Source: Candidatus Poribacteria bacterium
GTDB taxonomy: Bacteria > Poribacteria > WGA-4E > UBA9662
NCBI GenBank assembly: GCA_002699335.1
Contig: PACG01000203.1
Span: forward strand, 6,021-17,516
DNA length: 11,496 nucleotides
Reading direction: 5' to 3'
Shown piece by piece: positions 1 through 8,158 of this stretch. Below the pieces are notes generated by a model that saw only the letters and a program-made list of their open reading frames with translations, was not told where the DNA came from and searched no databases. Position 1 is the stretch's first letter. Each line of letters begins with the position of its first letter. Made by a program: the position numbers and the translations under genes.

Positions 1-1398
1 CTGGCGATATTTCTCCAGAGTTTCAACACTGTCCCACAGGCCAACTGTCAAGCCAGCCAGATAGGCAGCACCCAGCCCGGTGGTTTCAATATGAGTCGGT
101 CGTTCGACCTGGGTATCCAGCAGATCTGCCTGGAACTGCATCAGGAAATTATTGGCAACCGCACCGCCATCAACGCGTAAGCGATCCAGGGAAACGTTTG
201 CATCGGCAACCATAGCGTATACTACATCTACCGTTTGATAGGCGATTGACTCCAGGGTCGCACGAACAATCTCCGTCCTACCGACACCACGTGTCAAATT
301 CAGAATTGCCCCTCTAGCTTGAGTCTTCCAGTAGGGGGCTCCCAAGCCGGTAAAAGCGGGCACCACATAAACCCCGCCGCTATCGGAGATGCTGTTTGAG
401 ATCTGTTCTGTCTCAGCTGCTGTTTGAATAATTTGTAGTTCATCACGCAACCACTGAACTGCGGCCCCGGCGACAAAAACACTCCCCTCTAAGGCGTAGG
501 CGACATCATCTGCGTTGGTGCCACTGCTACAGGCCAGAGTTGTCAGTAAACCCGACTGTGAAGGGATCCGCTGATTTCCCGTCTGCATCAACAGGAAACA
601 GCCCGTGCCATAGGTGTTCTTAACCATCCCTTGCTTGGTGCAGAGTTGACCAAATAGTGCCGCCTGTTGGTCCCCCGCTATGCCAGCAATCGGAATCCAG
701 TCCGGTAGACTGTTTAGCCCCATAGTCTGCCCAAAATGGTGCCTCGAGGGATAAACTGTTGGCAAAAGAGCCTTCGGCACCCGGAATAGCTGAAGTAGCT
801 CGGTATCCCAGGTCAGGTGATCAATGTCGAATAGGAGTGTACGGGAGGCGTTGGTAAAATCGGTGGCATGGATAGCCCCACCGGTCAAGTGCCATAGCAA
901 CCAGGTATCAATCGTGCCGAAGGCCAAGTCGCCGTTCTCTGCGCGATGTCGGTCAGGGTCAACCCGATCTAAGATCCAGGCGATCTTGGTAGCCGAAAAG
1001 TAGGGGTCGAGCACCAAACCCGTTTTCTGCCTAACCCACTCTTCATTCCCTTCTGCTTTAAGTTTAGCGCAATGGTCCGCTGTTCGACGGCACTGCCAGA
1101 CAATAGCCGGATAGACAGGCTGGCCAGTTTGTCTATCCCAGACCACGGTTGTCTCACGCTGGTTGGTGATACCGATACCGACAATCTGGCGATTGGAATG
1201 AGAGATTTGGGTGATCAGCCGTTGGGTGGTCTGCCAAATCTCGATCGGATCGTGTTCGACCCAACCCGGCTTGGGATAGGATTGGTTGAACTCGCTGTAG
1301 GCTTTGTCCGCTACCTGTCCTTGGGCACCGACGACCAGCACGGTGGTTCCGGTTGTGCCCTGGTCAATGGATAAAATATAGCCAGCGTCAGCTGTCAT
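1..1398 (-). CDS. glpK: Glycerol kinase, C-terminus cut by the window edge
   Basis: Glycerol kinase (FGGY family) phosphorylates glycerol with ATP to sn-glycerol 3-phosphate in the cytoplasm. The frame is open for 466 codons from ATG at 1398 to the window edge. E. coli GlpK has about 502 residues, so roughly 35 are missing. Visible signatures are the N-terminal phosphate loop DQGTTGTT (residues 12-19), QRET (80-83), YFSATK (133-138), the [11 protein letters not shown] block (240-250), KNTYGTGCF (260-268) and the second FGGY signature near [17 protein letters not shown]. Predicted glycerol contacts Arg81, Glu82, Trp101, Tyr133, Asp243 and Phe268 all match E. coli Arg84, Glu85, Trp104, Tyr136, Asp246 and Phe271 with a constant offset of 3. 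The phosphate loop is unusual: Gly and Thr replace the E. coli Ser16 and Arg18. No strong Shine-Dalgarno site precedes the ATG. The gene lies 94 bp downstream of the FAH gene on the same strand. Confidence 0.96.
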   Translation of the reverse strand, partial: MTADAGYILSIDQGTTGTTVLVVGAQGQVADKAYSEFNQSYPKPGWVEHDPIEIWQTTQRLITQISHSNRQIVGIGITNQRETTVVWDRQTGQPVYPAIVWQCRRTADHCAKLKAEGNEEWVRQKTGLVLDPYFSATKIAWILDRVDPDRHRAENGDLAFGTIDTWLLWHLTGGAIHATDFTNASRTLLFDIDHLTWDTELLQLFRVPKALLPTVYPSRHHFGQTMGLNSLPDWIPIAGIAGDQQAALFGQLCTKQGMVKNTYGTGCFLLMQTGNQRIPSQSGLLTTLACSSGTNADDVAYALEGSVFVAGAAVQWLRDELQIIQTAAETEQISNSISDSGGVYVVPAFTGLGAPYWKTQARGAILNLTRGVGRTEIVRATLESIAYQTVDVVYAMVADANVSLDRLRVDGGAVANNFLMQFQADLLDTQVERPTHIETTGLGAAYLAGLTVGLWDSVETLEKYRQ

Positions 1399-1492
1399 AC
1401 ACTTACGTCAAGCCAATACAAGTGTGAGGGAAGAGGTGTAAAAGTCAGAAATCCCCTTCACACTTCTAATTTAATTCTTAATTCCTACATTC
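1399..1492. other. FAH-glpK spacer with an imperfect inverted repeat
   Basis: The 94-bp spacer contains AAGTGTGA at 1420-1427 and its exact complement TCACACTT at 1458-1465. Next to these, GGG (1428-1430) can pair with CCC inside 1453-1456 after a one-base bulge. The repeat starts about 20 bp upstream of the glpK start. It could be an operator or an mRNA hairpin. No T-run follows it on the minus strand, so it does not look like a Rho-independent terminator. Its function is unknown. Confidence 0.35.
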
Positions 1493-2503
1493 TCACAGTT
1501 GGATAACCGGGTTGGATAGCGTTCCAAATTCGTTAATTTCGATTTGAACAATGTCGCCGGCAGCCAATGGCAGATCAGCAGGGGTAATAATGCCGGTTCC
1601 TGTTGACACTACAGTGCCGATTGGAACCGGGTTGTGGCGGATGAGGCATTCGGTTAGCTGCTCAAATTTCCAGTTGATCTGTGAGGTGTTGACTTCGCCC
1701 CGGAAAATCAGTTTATCGTCGCGGATGACCCGGCACTTGATGTCGAGGTTATATGGATCGTCGACTTCCGACACGGTGATTAACATGGGGCCGAGTGCGC
1801 AGCAGCCGGTGTAAATCTTAGACTGTGGCAGGGATAACGGATTCTCTCTTTCTATATCCCAAGCCGAAACGTCATTACAGATAGTGTAACCAATGATCTC
1901 GCCGTCTCTACCCAAAATATATGCCAATTCTGGTTCTGTGGCTGTAAAGGTCGAATCACTCCTGATCGCAATTGACCCGCCCGAGCCAACACACCTGTTG
2001 GCAGTCGCTTTGAAGAAAAGTTCAGGGCGATCCGAGAAATAGACTTTGCTGTAGATGTCGGAAGCACTGTCGTCATCACGCATGTCAGCACTTCGCTTGT
2101 AGGTGACACCGAAGGCCCACACCTCTGGAGCATCAATAGGTGGCAATATATGGGGTAAATTCGGATCCGGGGGGTTATCCAGGTGGAGAAGTTTCAGTTT
2201 TCCATTTTCGTTTATTGGCGCTCCCTCAGTACCCATCTCTCTTTCCTCTCCGATCGCATCAACAGGAGAGCCTCGACCGGAGGCCAACACCCTCGACTCA
2301 ATCGAGGGGGAATTCCTAAACGAAACCTGCTCTTGAATATCGGCTAGAATGACACCCAGACTGACACCTTCCTCAATTGACAGTTTTAATAGGTCGAGGA
2401 CGGTCGATGACTCCTCGGTGGTTACATCAACAATCTCTTCTTCTCGAGTAACAATACCAACGCGTTTACCCTGATCTGGCAAATGATATTGAATCAGTTT
2501 CAT
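1493..2503 (-). CDS. FAH-superfamily protein, 2-keto-3-deoxy-sugar-acid dehydratase-like
   Basis: A 336-residue protein of the fumarylacetoacetate hydrolase superfamily. After an N-terminal domain (about 1-60), the catalytic core starts near residue 118 and includes WAFGVTYKRSADMR (129-142), EPELAYILG (190-198) and YTICNDVSAWDIERENP (206-222). Glu190, Glu192 and Asp211 form the expected divalent-metal site; the E-x-E to Asp spacing equals that of archaeal 2-keto-3-deoxy-D-arabinonate dehydratase. The LPQSKIYTGCCALGP block (225-239) also resembles that branch more than fumarylpyruvate hydrolases. A role in sugar-acid breakdown is inferred and the substrate is unknown. ATG at 2503 has AGGA six bases upstream (2510-2513). 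The protein is longer than the roughly 300 residues usual for the branch. Residues about 63-105 look like an insert, and part of it is encoded by a hairpin-rich block. The gene stands 256 bp from ndk and may have its own promoter. Confidence 0.88.
   Translation of the reverse strand: MKLIQYHLPDQGKRVGIVTREEEIVDVTTEESSTVLDLLKLSIEEGVSLGVILADIQEQVSFRNSPSIESRVLASGRGSPVDAIGEEREMGTEGAPINENGKLKLLHLDNPPDPNLPHILPPIDAPEVWAFGVTYKRSADMRDDDSASDIYSKVYFSDRPELFFKATANRCVGSGGSIAIRSDSTFTATEPELAYILGRDGEIIGYTICNDVSAWDIERENPLSLPQSKIYTGCCALGPMLITVSEVDDPYNLDIKCRVIRDDKLIFRGEVNTSQINWKFEQLTECLIRHNPVPIGTVVSTGTGIITPADLPLAAGDIVQIEINEFGTLSNPVIQL
2245..2308 (-). repeat. Candidate in-frame palindromic element inside the FAH gene
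   Basis: Three hairpins lie in tandem within 64 bp of coding sequence: CTCTCC/GGAGAG (2246-2251 with 2265-2270), GCCTC/GAGGC (2270-2274 with 2280-2284) and CCCTCGA/TCGAGGG (2290-2296 with 2302-2308, 5-base loop). They encode a polar Gly/Ser/Glu-rich stretch at the junction between the N-terminal region and the catalytic core. Reading frame is kept. The pattern resembles known intragenic palindromic elements such as Rickettsia RPEs, but identity with any family is not shown. Confidence 0.4.
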
Positions 2504-2759
2504 CGTTTATCCTCGTTTCACCTTTAAAATGGCCTATTTCCCTGACCAAGAGTGGAAGCCCCTTCGAGTCTTAGTCTCGATATGTCGAAAGGGTTGTGAC
2601 GAAGGGGCATCTGCTGGGTCGGGGTGAAATTGAACCTGGAATTCCTCGATCCATTCTTAATGTTTACCTTCGACCCAATTTTAGTTGGCCTGATCGGGGA
2701 ATTCAAATTTCCTCATATCAGCCGCTTTCATAAGATTATGGAACTCCAAAGAAATCTCC
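2504..2759. other. ndk-FAH spacer with nested inverted repeats
   Basis: No gene is seen in these 256 bp. GCCCCTTCG at 2558-2566 pairs perfectly with CGAAGGGGC at 2600-2608. Inside this lies a smaller repeat, TCGAG/CTCGA (2564-2568 with 2576-2580). A second stem is TGGGTCG (2615-2621) with CGACCCA (2671-2677), which can be extended by G-T pairs. These may be transcript-end structures of ndk or copies of a dispersed palindromic repeat. No T-run follows the stems on the minus strand. Confidence 0.45.
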
Positions 2760-3182
2760 TTACAGGATCTCCTCCGGGTCGAATAAGATCTGCAACTCCC
2801 GCTCTGCGTTTTCGACCGAGTCAGAAGCGTGAACAACATTTTCGGTCAGATGATTAGAGAAATCGCCGCGAATTGTTCCGGGTTGTGATTCTGCCGGGTT
2901 AGTTGCTCCATTGAGCAGACGAACAATCTCGATTGTGTTCTGACCCTCCAGGCAAACAGCGACCAGCGGATTTGAGGTCATAAAATCGACCAGCGATTGA
3001 TAGAAGGGTTTACCTTGATGCGGTGCATAGAGTTGGGCGGCCTTTTCCACCGAGAGGTGAAGCAATTTCAGCCCGGTCATTTTCAGTCCCTTCCGCTCAT
3101 ATCGGTGCAAAATCTGACCAACCAATCCCCGTTGAACTCCATTTGGCTTAATGAGCAGCAGCGTTTTTTCCATTCCCATCAT
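2760..3182 (-). CDS. ndk: Nucleoside diphosphate kinase
   Basis: Transfers the gamma-phosphate of ATP to nucleoside diphosphates through a phosphohistidine intermediate, balancing cytoplasmic NTP and dNTP pools. The 140-residue length is typical. The N-terminal strand TLLLIKPNGVQRGLVG (7-22) includes the conserved Lys12. The active-site motif NVVHASDS (115-122) contains the phosphorylated His118, and Arg105 (TIRGDF) is the expected nucleotide-phosphate contact. The first ATG overlaps the aminotransferase stop by 4 bp (ATGA), which suggests translational coupling. A second plausible ATG lies at codon 4 (3173), giving the common start MEKTLLLIKP. AGGA stands just before the first ATG, and at a longer spacing from the second. 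This is the last gene of the tightly packed asd-dnaJ-aminotransferase-ndk run. Confidence 0.96.
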   Translation of the reverse strand: MMGMEKTLLLIKPNGVQRGLVGQILHRYERKGLKMTGLKLLHLSVEKAAQLYAPHQGKPFYQSLVDFMTSNPLVAVCLEGQNTIEIVRLLNGATNPAESQPGTIRGDFSNHLTENVVHASDSVENAERELQILFDPEEIL

Positions 3183-4372
3183 TTTCCTACCAGTGCCTTT
3201 TTAATCCGCTCCAGTCCCCGATTAATCTCCGTTTCAGAGGTGGCGAAAGAGAAGCGCATATGATTATCGGCCCCAAATCCGTCACCTGGAACAGCCCCAA
3301 CTTTAGCATCGTCTAAAAGATAGGTGGCCAAATCTTGTGAGCTGTTGATTGGATACCCGCTAATCGTACGGCCGTAATGGGCCGAGAAATCGGGGAAGAG
3401 GTAAAATGCACCTTGTGGCTTGACATATTCGACTCCATCGATATCATCAAACCGCTGACAAATTAGATCACGTCGTTTCTGAAAGGCGTTTAGCATTTCT
3501 GCTACCGGTTCTTGCAACCCTGAAATGGCGGCTAAGGCAGCACTTTGTGCAATAGAAGTTGGATTAGAAGTGCTGTGGGATTGGATCTTCGACATAGCCT
3601 TAATTGCATCTTCGGGACCCGCTGTATAGCCAATCCGCCACCCTGTCATCGAATAGGCTTTGGAAACCCCGTTGACCACAAAGGTAAGCGCCTTGACTTC
3701 TTCACCAAAACTGGCTAAGCTCTGATGTTTCACCTCGTCGTACAGCAGGGCTTCATAGATCTCATCAGAGATGAGATAGAATTGGTTCTTAACTGCCAAT
3801 TCACCGATCTGCCTCAGGCTGTGCGTATCGTAGGTTGTACCTGTCGGATTACTCGGGCTACCGATGATGATCGCTTTGGTGTTTGCTGTGACGGCGGATT
3901 CGATTTGGCTTGGTGTCAAGCAGAAATTCCGCTCCGGGGTGGTCTGGAGTACAATTGGTGTTGCATCGGCCAACTTGACCATCTCGATGTAGCTGACCCA
4001 ATATGGTGCGGCAAAAATAACCTCATCTCCTGAGTTGCAAATCGCCTGCAAAATATTGTAAATAGTATGCTTAGCACCGCAAGAAACGATCACCTGACCC
4101 GGGTCGTAACTTAAGCTGTTATCCCGCTGGAACTTGTCCACGATGGCTTCCTTTAATTCGACAATCCCACTGACTGGTGTATATTTGGTCAAGCCCTGGT
4201 TTAAGGCTTCAACCGCAGCATCTTTAATATGGTCGGGGGTATCGAAATCCGGCTCTCCGGCTCCAAACTTAACCACATCCAGGCCGCCAGCTATCATCGC
4301 ATTAATTTTGGCTGTCAGTTCTAAAGTCAATGATGGAGAAACTTTCTTACTTCTATCTGATAGTGAAATCAC
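3179..4372 (-). CDS. Class I aspartate-type PLP aminotransferase
   Basis: A fold-type I aminotransferase of the AspB/AspC (Thermus and Bacillus aspartate aminotransferase) subgroup. From GTG at 4372 it has 397 residues, the usual family length, and begins with ISLSDRSKKVSPSLT. Motifs in order are GAGEPDFDTPDHI (about 37-49), TKYTPVSG (62-69), SPSNPTGT (172-179, with Asn175), SDEIYEALLY (202-211, with Asp203), NGVSKAYSMTGWRIGY (234-249, PLP Schiff-base Lys238) and the substrate-carboxylate Arg in HMRFSFA (Arg373). An upstream in-frame TTG at 4429 would add 19 residues with no family resemblance, so GTG is preferred; AGG lies about 10 bases before it. The likely reaction is aspartate/2-oxoglutarate transamination, but a broader amino-donor range is possible, so no symbol is given. 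The stop overlaps the ndk start by 4 bp. Confidence 0.93.
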   Translation of the reverse strand: MISLSDRSKKVSPSLTLELTAKINAMIAGGLDVVKFGAGEPDFDTPDHIKDAAVEALNQGLTKYTPVSGIVELKEAIVDKFQRDNSLSYDPGQVIVSCGAKHTIYNILQAICNSGDEVIFAAPYWVSYIEMVKLADATPIVLQTTPERNFCLTPSQIESAVTANTKAIIIGSPSNPTGTTYDTHSLRQIGELAVKNQFYLISDEIYEALLYDEVKHQSLASFGEEVKALTFVVNGVSKAYSMTGWRIGYTAGPEDAIKAMSKIQSHSTSNPTSIAQSAALAAISGLQEPVAEMLNAFQKRRDLICQRFDDIDGVEYVKPQGAFYLFPDFSAHYGRTISGYPINSSQDLATYLLDDAKVGAVPGDGFGADNHMRFSFATSETEINRGLERIKKALVGK

Positions 4373-4455
4373 GCTATTATTACCTGTTGTGGACCAGTGA
4401 CCGGTGAATTTTGACCACTGAATTCCCAATTCTCATCAAATCGGGTAGAATCTGT

Positions 4456-5361
4456 TTATTCCAGTTCTACTAGTTCTTCGAAAAGTTGTCGTTGTTTTTC
4501 CGTCAAGGTTTTTGGAATTTCAACCTTTATCTGTACCCGCAAATCACCGCATCGGCCGGTTCGGTCCACAACGCCTTGCCCGCGGACACGGAGTTGATTA
4601 CCGGGTTGAGTCCCTGATGGAATTGTTAACTCTACGCCGCGGCTTGTCTCATATTTACTCAACGTTGGCAACCGAACTTTACCGCCTAAAACAACTTTTG
4701 TAACAGGGACTGTTACTTGTGTTACCAAATCCAGACCTTGTCGCTCAAAATTAGGATCAGGCTTGATTTTGATCTCTAAAAAAAGGGAGCCACGCCGGCC
4801 GTTGGGCAATTGATCACCCTGCCCTTTTAGATTTAGTTTATTGCTGTCTTGAACGCCCGGTGGAATCTTAACCCGGATGCTGCGACCTTGAACCTGGATT
4901 TGTTTTTCAGTGCCGTAAACGGCGTCTGCCAATGTAATCTCTAGCCTAGCTTTGAGATTAGCAGCAGGTTGTCGTGCACCAGCTCTTCGTCCTCCGAATA
5001 GATCATCAAAGGCATTACCAAAGTCGCTAAAGCCAGAATGGCCACCAAACTGCTGCCCTGAAAATCTACCAGAACCGCCGAATAGATCTGAGAAATGTGA
5101 GAAAATATCTTCTGTACTATTAAATCCTTGGAAGCCGGTATTATGGACACCCGCATGCCCTTGTAGATCGTAGATCTGCCTTTTTTTGGGATCCGACAAA
5201 ACCTCGTAAGCATTTGAAGCCTCTTTGAACTTATCCTCTGCTACTTTATCACCCTGATTTTTGTCAGGATGATACATAACCGCTAACTTACGGTAGGCTT
5301 TTTTGATTTCCTCTGCCGTTGCCTTGCGGCCAACACCGAGAACCTCGTAGTAGTCTCGCAT
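4456..5361 (-). CDS. DnaJ-class co-chaperone, CbpA-like (J, G/F, C-terminal domains, no zinc finger)
   Basis: A 301-residue Hsp40 that would stimulate DnaK ATPase and present client proteins. The J domain occupies about residues 1-70, with DYYEVLGV at 3-10 and the essential HPD at 31-33. A Gly/Phe-rich linker follows (about 68-125) and contains [12 protein letters not shown] and a second DDLFGG. The paired C-terminal substrate-binding domains start near residue 133 and include GTEKQIQV and [20 protein letters not shown]. No CxxCxGxG repeats are present, so this is the type II (CbpA/DnaJB-like) form and not canonical DnaJ. The only Cys is in the TGRCGDL segment. No clear Shine-Dalgarno site precedes the ATG. 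The gene starts 37 bp after asd ends, so it is probably cotranscribed with it. There is no grpE or dnaK beside it. Confidence 0.95.
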   Translation of the reverse strand: MRDYYEVLGVGRKATAEEIKKAYRKLAVMYHPDKNQGDKVAEDKFKEASNAYEVLSDPKKRQIYDLQGHAGVHNTGFQGFNSTEDIFSHFSDLFGGSGRFSGQQFGGHSGFSDFGNAFDDLFGGRRAGARQPAANLKARLEITLADAVYGTEKQIQVQGRSIRVKIPPGVQDSNKLNLKGQGDQLPNGRRGSLFLEIKIKPDPNFERQGLDLVTQVTVPVTKVVLGGKVRLPTLSKYETSRGVELTIPSGTQPGNQLRVRGQGVVDRTGRCGDLRVQIKVEIPKTLTEKQRQLFEELVELE

Positions 5362-5398
5362 GGTTTCGTTTGCTCAACTAAAGATTGAAGGCTTAAAT

Positions 5399-6436
5399 TT
5401 ACCCTCGACTCTGATCAATGCGGGAATCAAGGGTAGTATTTAGAAGCTGTTCTGCAATCTGGATAGCATTGAGTGCAGCTCCCTTTCTCAGATTGTCGGC
5501 CACAACCCACATGTTCAAGCCATTTTCAATCGACAGATCTTCCCGAATTCGTCCCACAAATACACTGTCTGTTCCAGCAATATCGACTGCCAGCGGATAC
5601 TGCTTTTGACTTGGATCATCAATAACTACTATGCCTTCTGACTGGGAAAGTATTTGGCGGGTATCTTCAACACTCAGTTTCTGATCGGTTTCAATATTAA
5701 TCGATTCTGAGTGAGCAAAAAAGACGGGGACACGAACAGTTGTAGGTGACACACCAATCGAGCCGTCCTCGAAAATCTTGTGCGTTTCGTGAACCATCTT
5801 CATCTCTTCTTCGCTGTAATCATTGTCGGTGAAGGGCCAATCAAAAGAGACGTTAAAGGCCATTTGGTGCGGGAACTTGTCGCATTCAACAGGTCGACCT
5901 TCTAAAGCCGCAGTGGTTTGAGCGACTAATTCAGTGACCGCTGCACCACCTTTACCGGAGACACTTTGGTAGGTCGAAACGACAATCCGCTTAATTCCGA
6001 CGGCGTCGTAAATCGGTTTCAGCGCCACCAGCATCTGGATGGTCGAGCAGTTGGGATTTGAAATAATTCCCTGGTGATCGTGAGCAGCATGCATGTTGAC
6101 CTCAGGGATAATAAGTGGAGTGTCTGGATCCATGCGAAAGGCGCTGGTATTGTCGATGGAGATACAGTTCTTCTTGACTGCTGTGGGTAAAAACTCTTTG
6201 CTGATAGAACCACCAGCAGAGGATAGAACTAAATCTACATCATCAAAAGAGTCGTGAGTTAGTTCTTCAACCACGGTGGTTTCGCTCTTAAATTCTTTTA
6301 GTGTTCCGGCGGATCGGTGCGATGCCAATAATTTCAGAGAAGCTACCGGGAAATTCCGTTCCTCCAGTAGTTCCATCATTGTTGTTCCGACGGCTCCCGT
6401 TGCACCCATGATAGCAACACGGTACTCACGACGCAT
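5399..6436 (-). CDS. asd: Aspartate-semialdehyde dehydrogenase
   Basis: Reduces L-aspartyl-4-phosphate with NADPH to L-aspartate 4-semialdehyde, the branch point to lysine/diaminopimelate, threonine and methionine. From ATG at 6436 it has 345 residues. The N-terminal Rossmann loop is VAIMGATGAVG (residues 7-17). Catalytic Cys130 lies in ISNPNCSTIQM and Gln157 in STYQSVSGKGG. Arg235 and His242 (TTVRVPVFFAHSES) complete the substrate and acid-base site, and FPHQMAFNV matches the family's HPHQIAFN block. An in-frame TTG at 6448 would add four residues (MNKN) and has GAGGG only two bases upstream; GAGGG is 14 bases from the ATG, so neither start is ideal. This is the first gene of the minus-strand run. 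It has 37 bp before the dnaJ-like gene and a possible promoter at 6498-6527. Confidence 0.95.
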   Translation of the reverse strand: MRREYRVAIMGATGAVGTTMMELLEERNFPVASLKLLASHRSAGTLKEFKSETTVVEELTHDSFDDVDLVLSSAGGSISKEFLPTAVKKNCISIDNTSAFRMDPDTPLIIPEVNMHAAHDHQGIISNPNCSTIQMLVALKPIYDAVGIKRIVVSTYQSVSGKGGAAVTELVAQTTAALEGRPVECDKFPHQMAFNVSFDWPFTDNDYSEEEMKMVHETHKIFEDGSIGVSPTTVRVPVFFAHSESINIETDQKLSVEDTRQILSQSEGIVVIDDPSQKQYPLAVDIAGTDSVFVGRIREDLSIENGLNMWVVADNLRKGAALNAIQIAEQLLNTTLDSRIDQSRG

Positions 6437-6448
6437 ATTTTTGTTCAA

Positions 6449-7208
6449 TTCCCTCTTTGTTGTAATGCCGACTTACTGCCAGGCTAACGTCTTCTGAAGT
6501 TTACAGACATTAGACCTCTTGCGTAAATAGTAAAATCCACTACGGTTCTAGGCTGAGAGGAAACTAAACTCTTTGGCATATGTGAACTTAAAAAACTCTC
6601 AACTTCTATTTCTCGGACTTATGAAAAAGGCTTATTAAGCCGCTATTTTAACACAGCATTAGAGAACAGTGCAAAGCAAAGGGAGCAAGCACAGGGTAAC
6701 TGCGTTTAACGAAAATACAGCGGCTGTATTTCTATGGCCTCAAAATTGACCGGATAAAAACAGTCATGACTAGACTCTTCCATTTAACTATTCTATTCTA
6801 ACACAAACCCAGTCATATAGACTGGATTTCTCCAAATTCCCTGATACGAATATTGACCCTTTTATCCAATTTGGACATACTGAAGGACACACTTCGTATT
6901 ATGAATCCCTCGTACTCTAGTCCGTCGTAAGACAGGAAGTTCCTACCTCTTTCGTTCTGTCCATTCCACTCGATCTTCAACCTAACTTAAATCCAGACAG
7001 TTTCAATTATATCTGGGTGGTGGTATCCTCAGACAATCCAAACAAATCTCTTTCCACCTGAATCAGGTCGCACAGTCTCTCTATAATTCAATTCGAGAAA
7101 ATCTAGATATGAAGAAACTAACCATCAGTAATATCAAGCATATTTCAAGAACAGAACTGGAGAAATCCAAACGACACGTCCAACACTACTATACTCCGTG
7201 AGGCCATA
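6449..7208. other. AT-rich region without a convincing gene, with small palindromes
   Basis: No frame here looks like a protein on either strand. Visible structures are AAATACAG-CGG-CTGTATTT (6713-6731, perfect 8-bp stem), GGCTT-ATT-AAGCC (6629-6641) and CCAGTC-N5-GACTGG (6809-6825). Apart from the possible asd promoter the content is unexplained. The region separates the ordered minus-strand genes from the insertion-sequence cluster. Confidence 0.5.
6498..6527 (-). promoter_or_regulatory. Possible sigma70-type promoter for the asd operon
   Basis: On the minus strand, TTTACG (6522-6527) is followed after 18 bases by TAAACT (6498-6503). Transcription would start near 6490, about 50 bases before the asd start. 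The match to TTGACA/TATAAT is only moderate; position ahead of the first gene of the run supports it. Confidence 0.3.
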
Positions 7209-8158
7209 ACTTGTGATTTTCAAAGAGAGCTAAAGACTGTATAAAACTGCATACCAAAACCGCAGAAAGTACAATAAAAGCTCTCCGTAAAAATCTTATG
7301 ATTCGAATCCAACTTGCACCTGCGGAAAAAGACAAGTGCATCAACTTCCTTATTCACATCCTCATCCAAGAAAGAGTACAACAAAGAATAAAAGTTCTTC
7401 ATTTAGTCAATCAAGGTGTGATTTTAAAAGAGTTTTCTCGTCTTTGTAATCTATCTCAAAATACAATTACAGACTATATAAAATTCTTTGGACAAAGGGG
7501 GACAGAAACATCAGAAACCTTATCTTGTCATCAACCTGTAAGTGTATTACAAGAACATCAAGTGAGAATTCAGGATTATTTTCAAGAAAACCCTCCTCTT
7601 TCTATTAAAGAAGCGAGGGGTAAAATTGAAGAACTTACAGGCCTCAAACGAAGCGAAACTCAAATCAGAAAGTTTCTAACAGACGTCGGAATAAGTTTCC
7701 GTAAAGTAGGAGTTGTTCCTGCAAAAGTAGATGTAGATGTAGAAAAGCAAGAAACTTTTAAAAAGAAGAATTGGAACCTCGATTACAAGAAGCCAAACAA
7801 GGAACAAGAGAGGTTTATTTTGTCGACGCAGCTCATTTTGTGATGGGAGCTTTTGTAGGATTTTTATGGTCTTTTCAACGAGTCTTTGTGAAGTCAGCCT
7901 CTGCTGGAAAGAGATATAATGTTTGGGGGACTCTGTCATGCGGTTTCTCATAAACTGATTATGATCACAAATGACAGTTACATTAATGCTCGATGTGTAT
8001 GTCAGTTATTATATCAAATGACTGAGCTTGATACGGGAAGTCTTGCCACTCTTGTTTATGGATAATGCCGGATATCAAAAATCTCAGCTGGTGCAAAATT
8101 TGGCACAAGAACTCAAAATTGAATTATTATTTTTTCCTCCTTATTCTCCTAATCTTAA

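Noticed and set aside
1072..1374. 100-codon plus-strand open frame
   Set aside because: It lies opposite glpK, whose catalytic motifs are all in the minus-strand frame.
1399..1492. Rho-independent terminator after the FAH gene
   Set aside because: The stem lacks a following T-run on the minus strand.
3179..4429. TTG at 4429 as the aminotransferase start
   Set aside because: It adds 19 residues without family resemblance. GTG at 4372 gives the usual length and N-terminus.
7109..7201. 30-codon plus-strand frame starting MKKLTISNIKHISRTELEK, just before the IS630 left end
   Set aside because: No good ribosome binding site, no recognised family and very short. It could be a gene fragment but cannot be supported.
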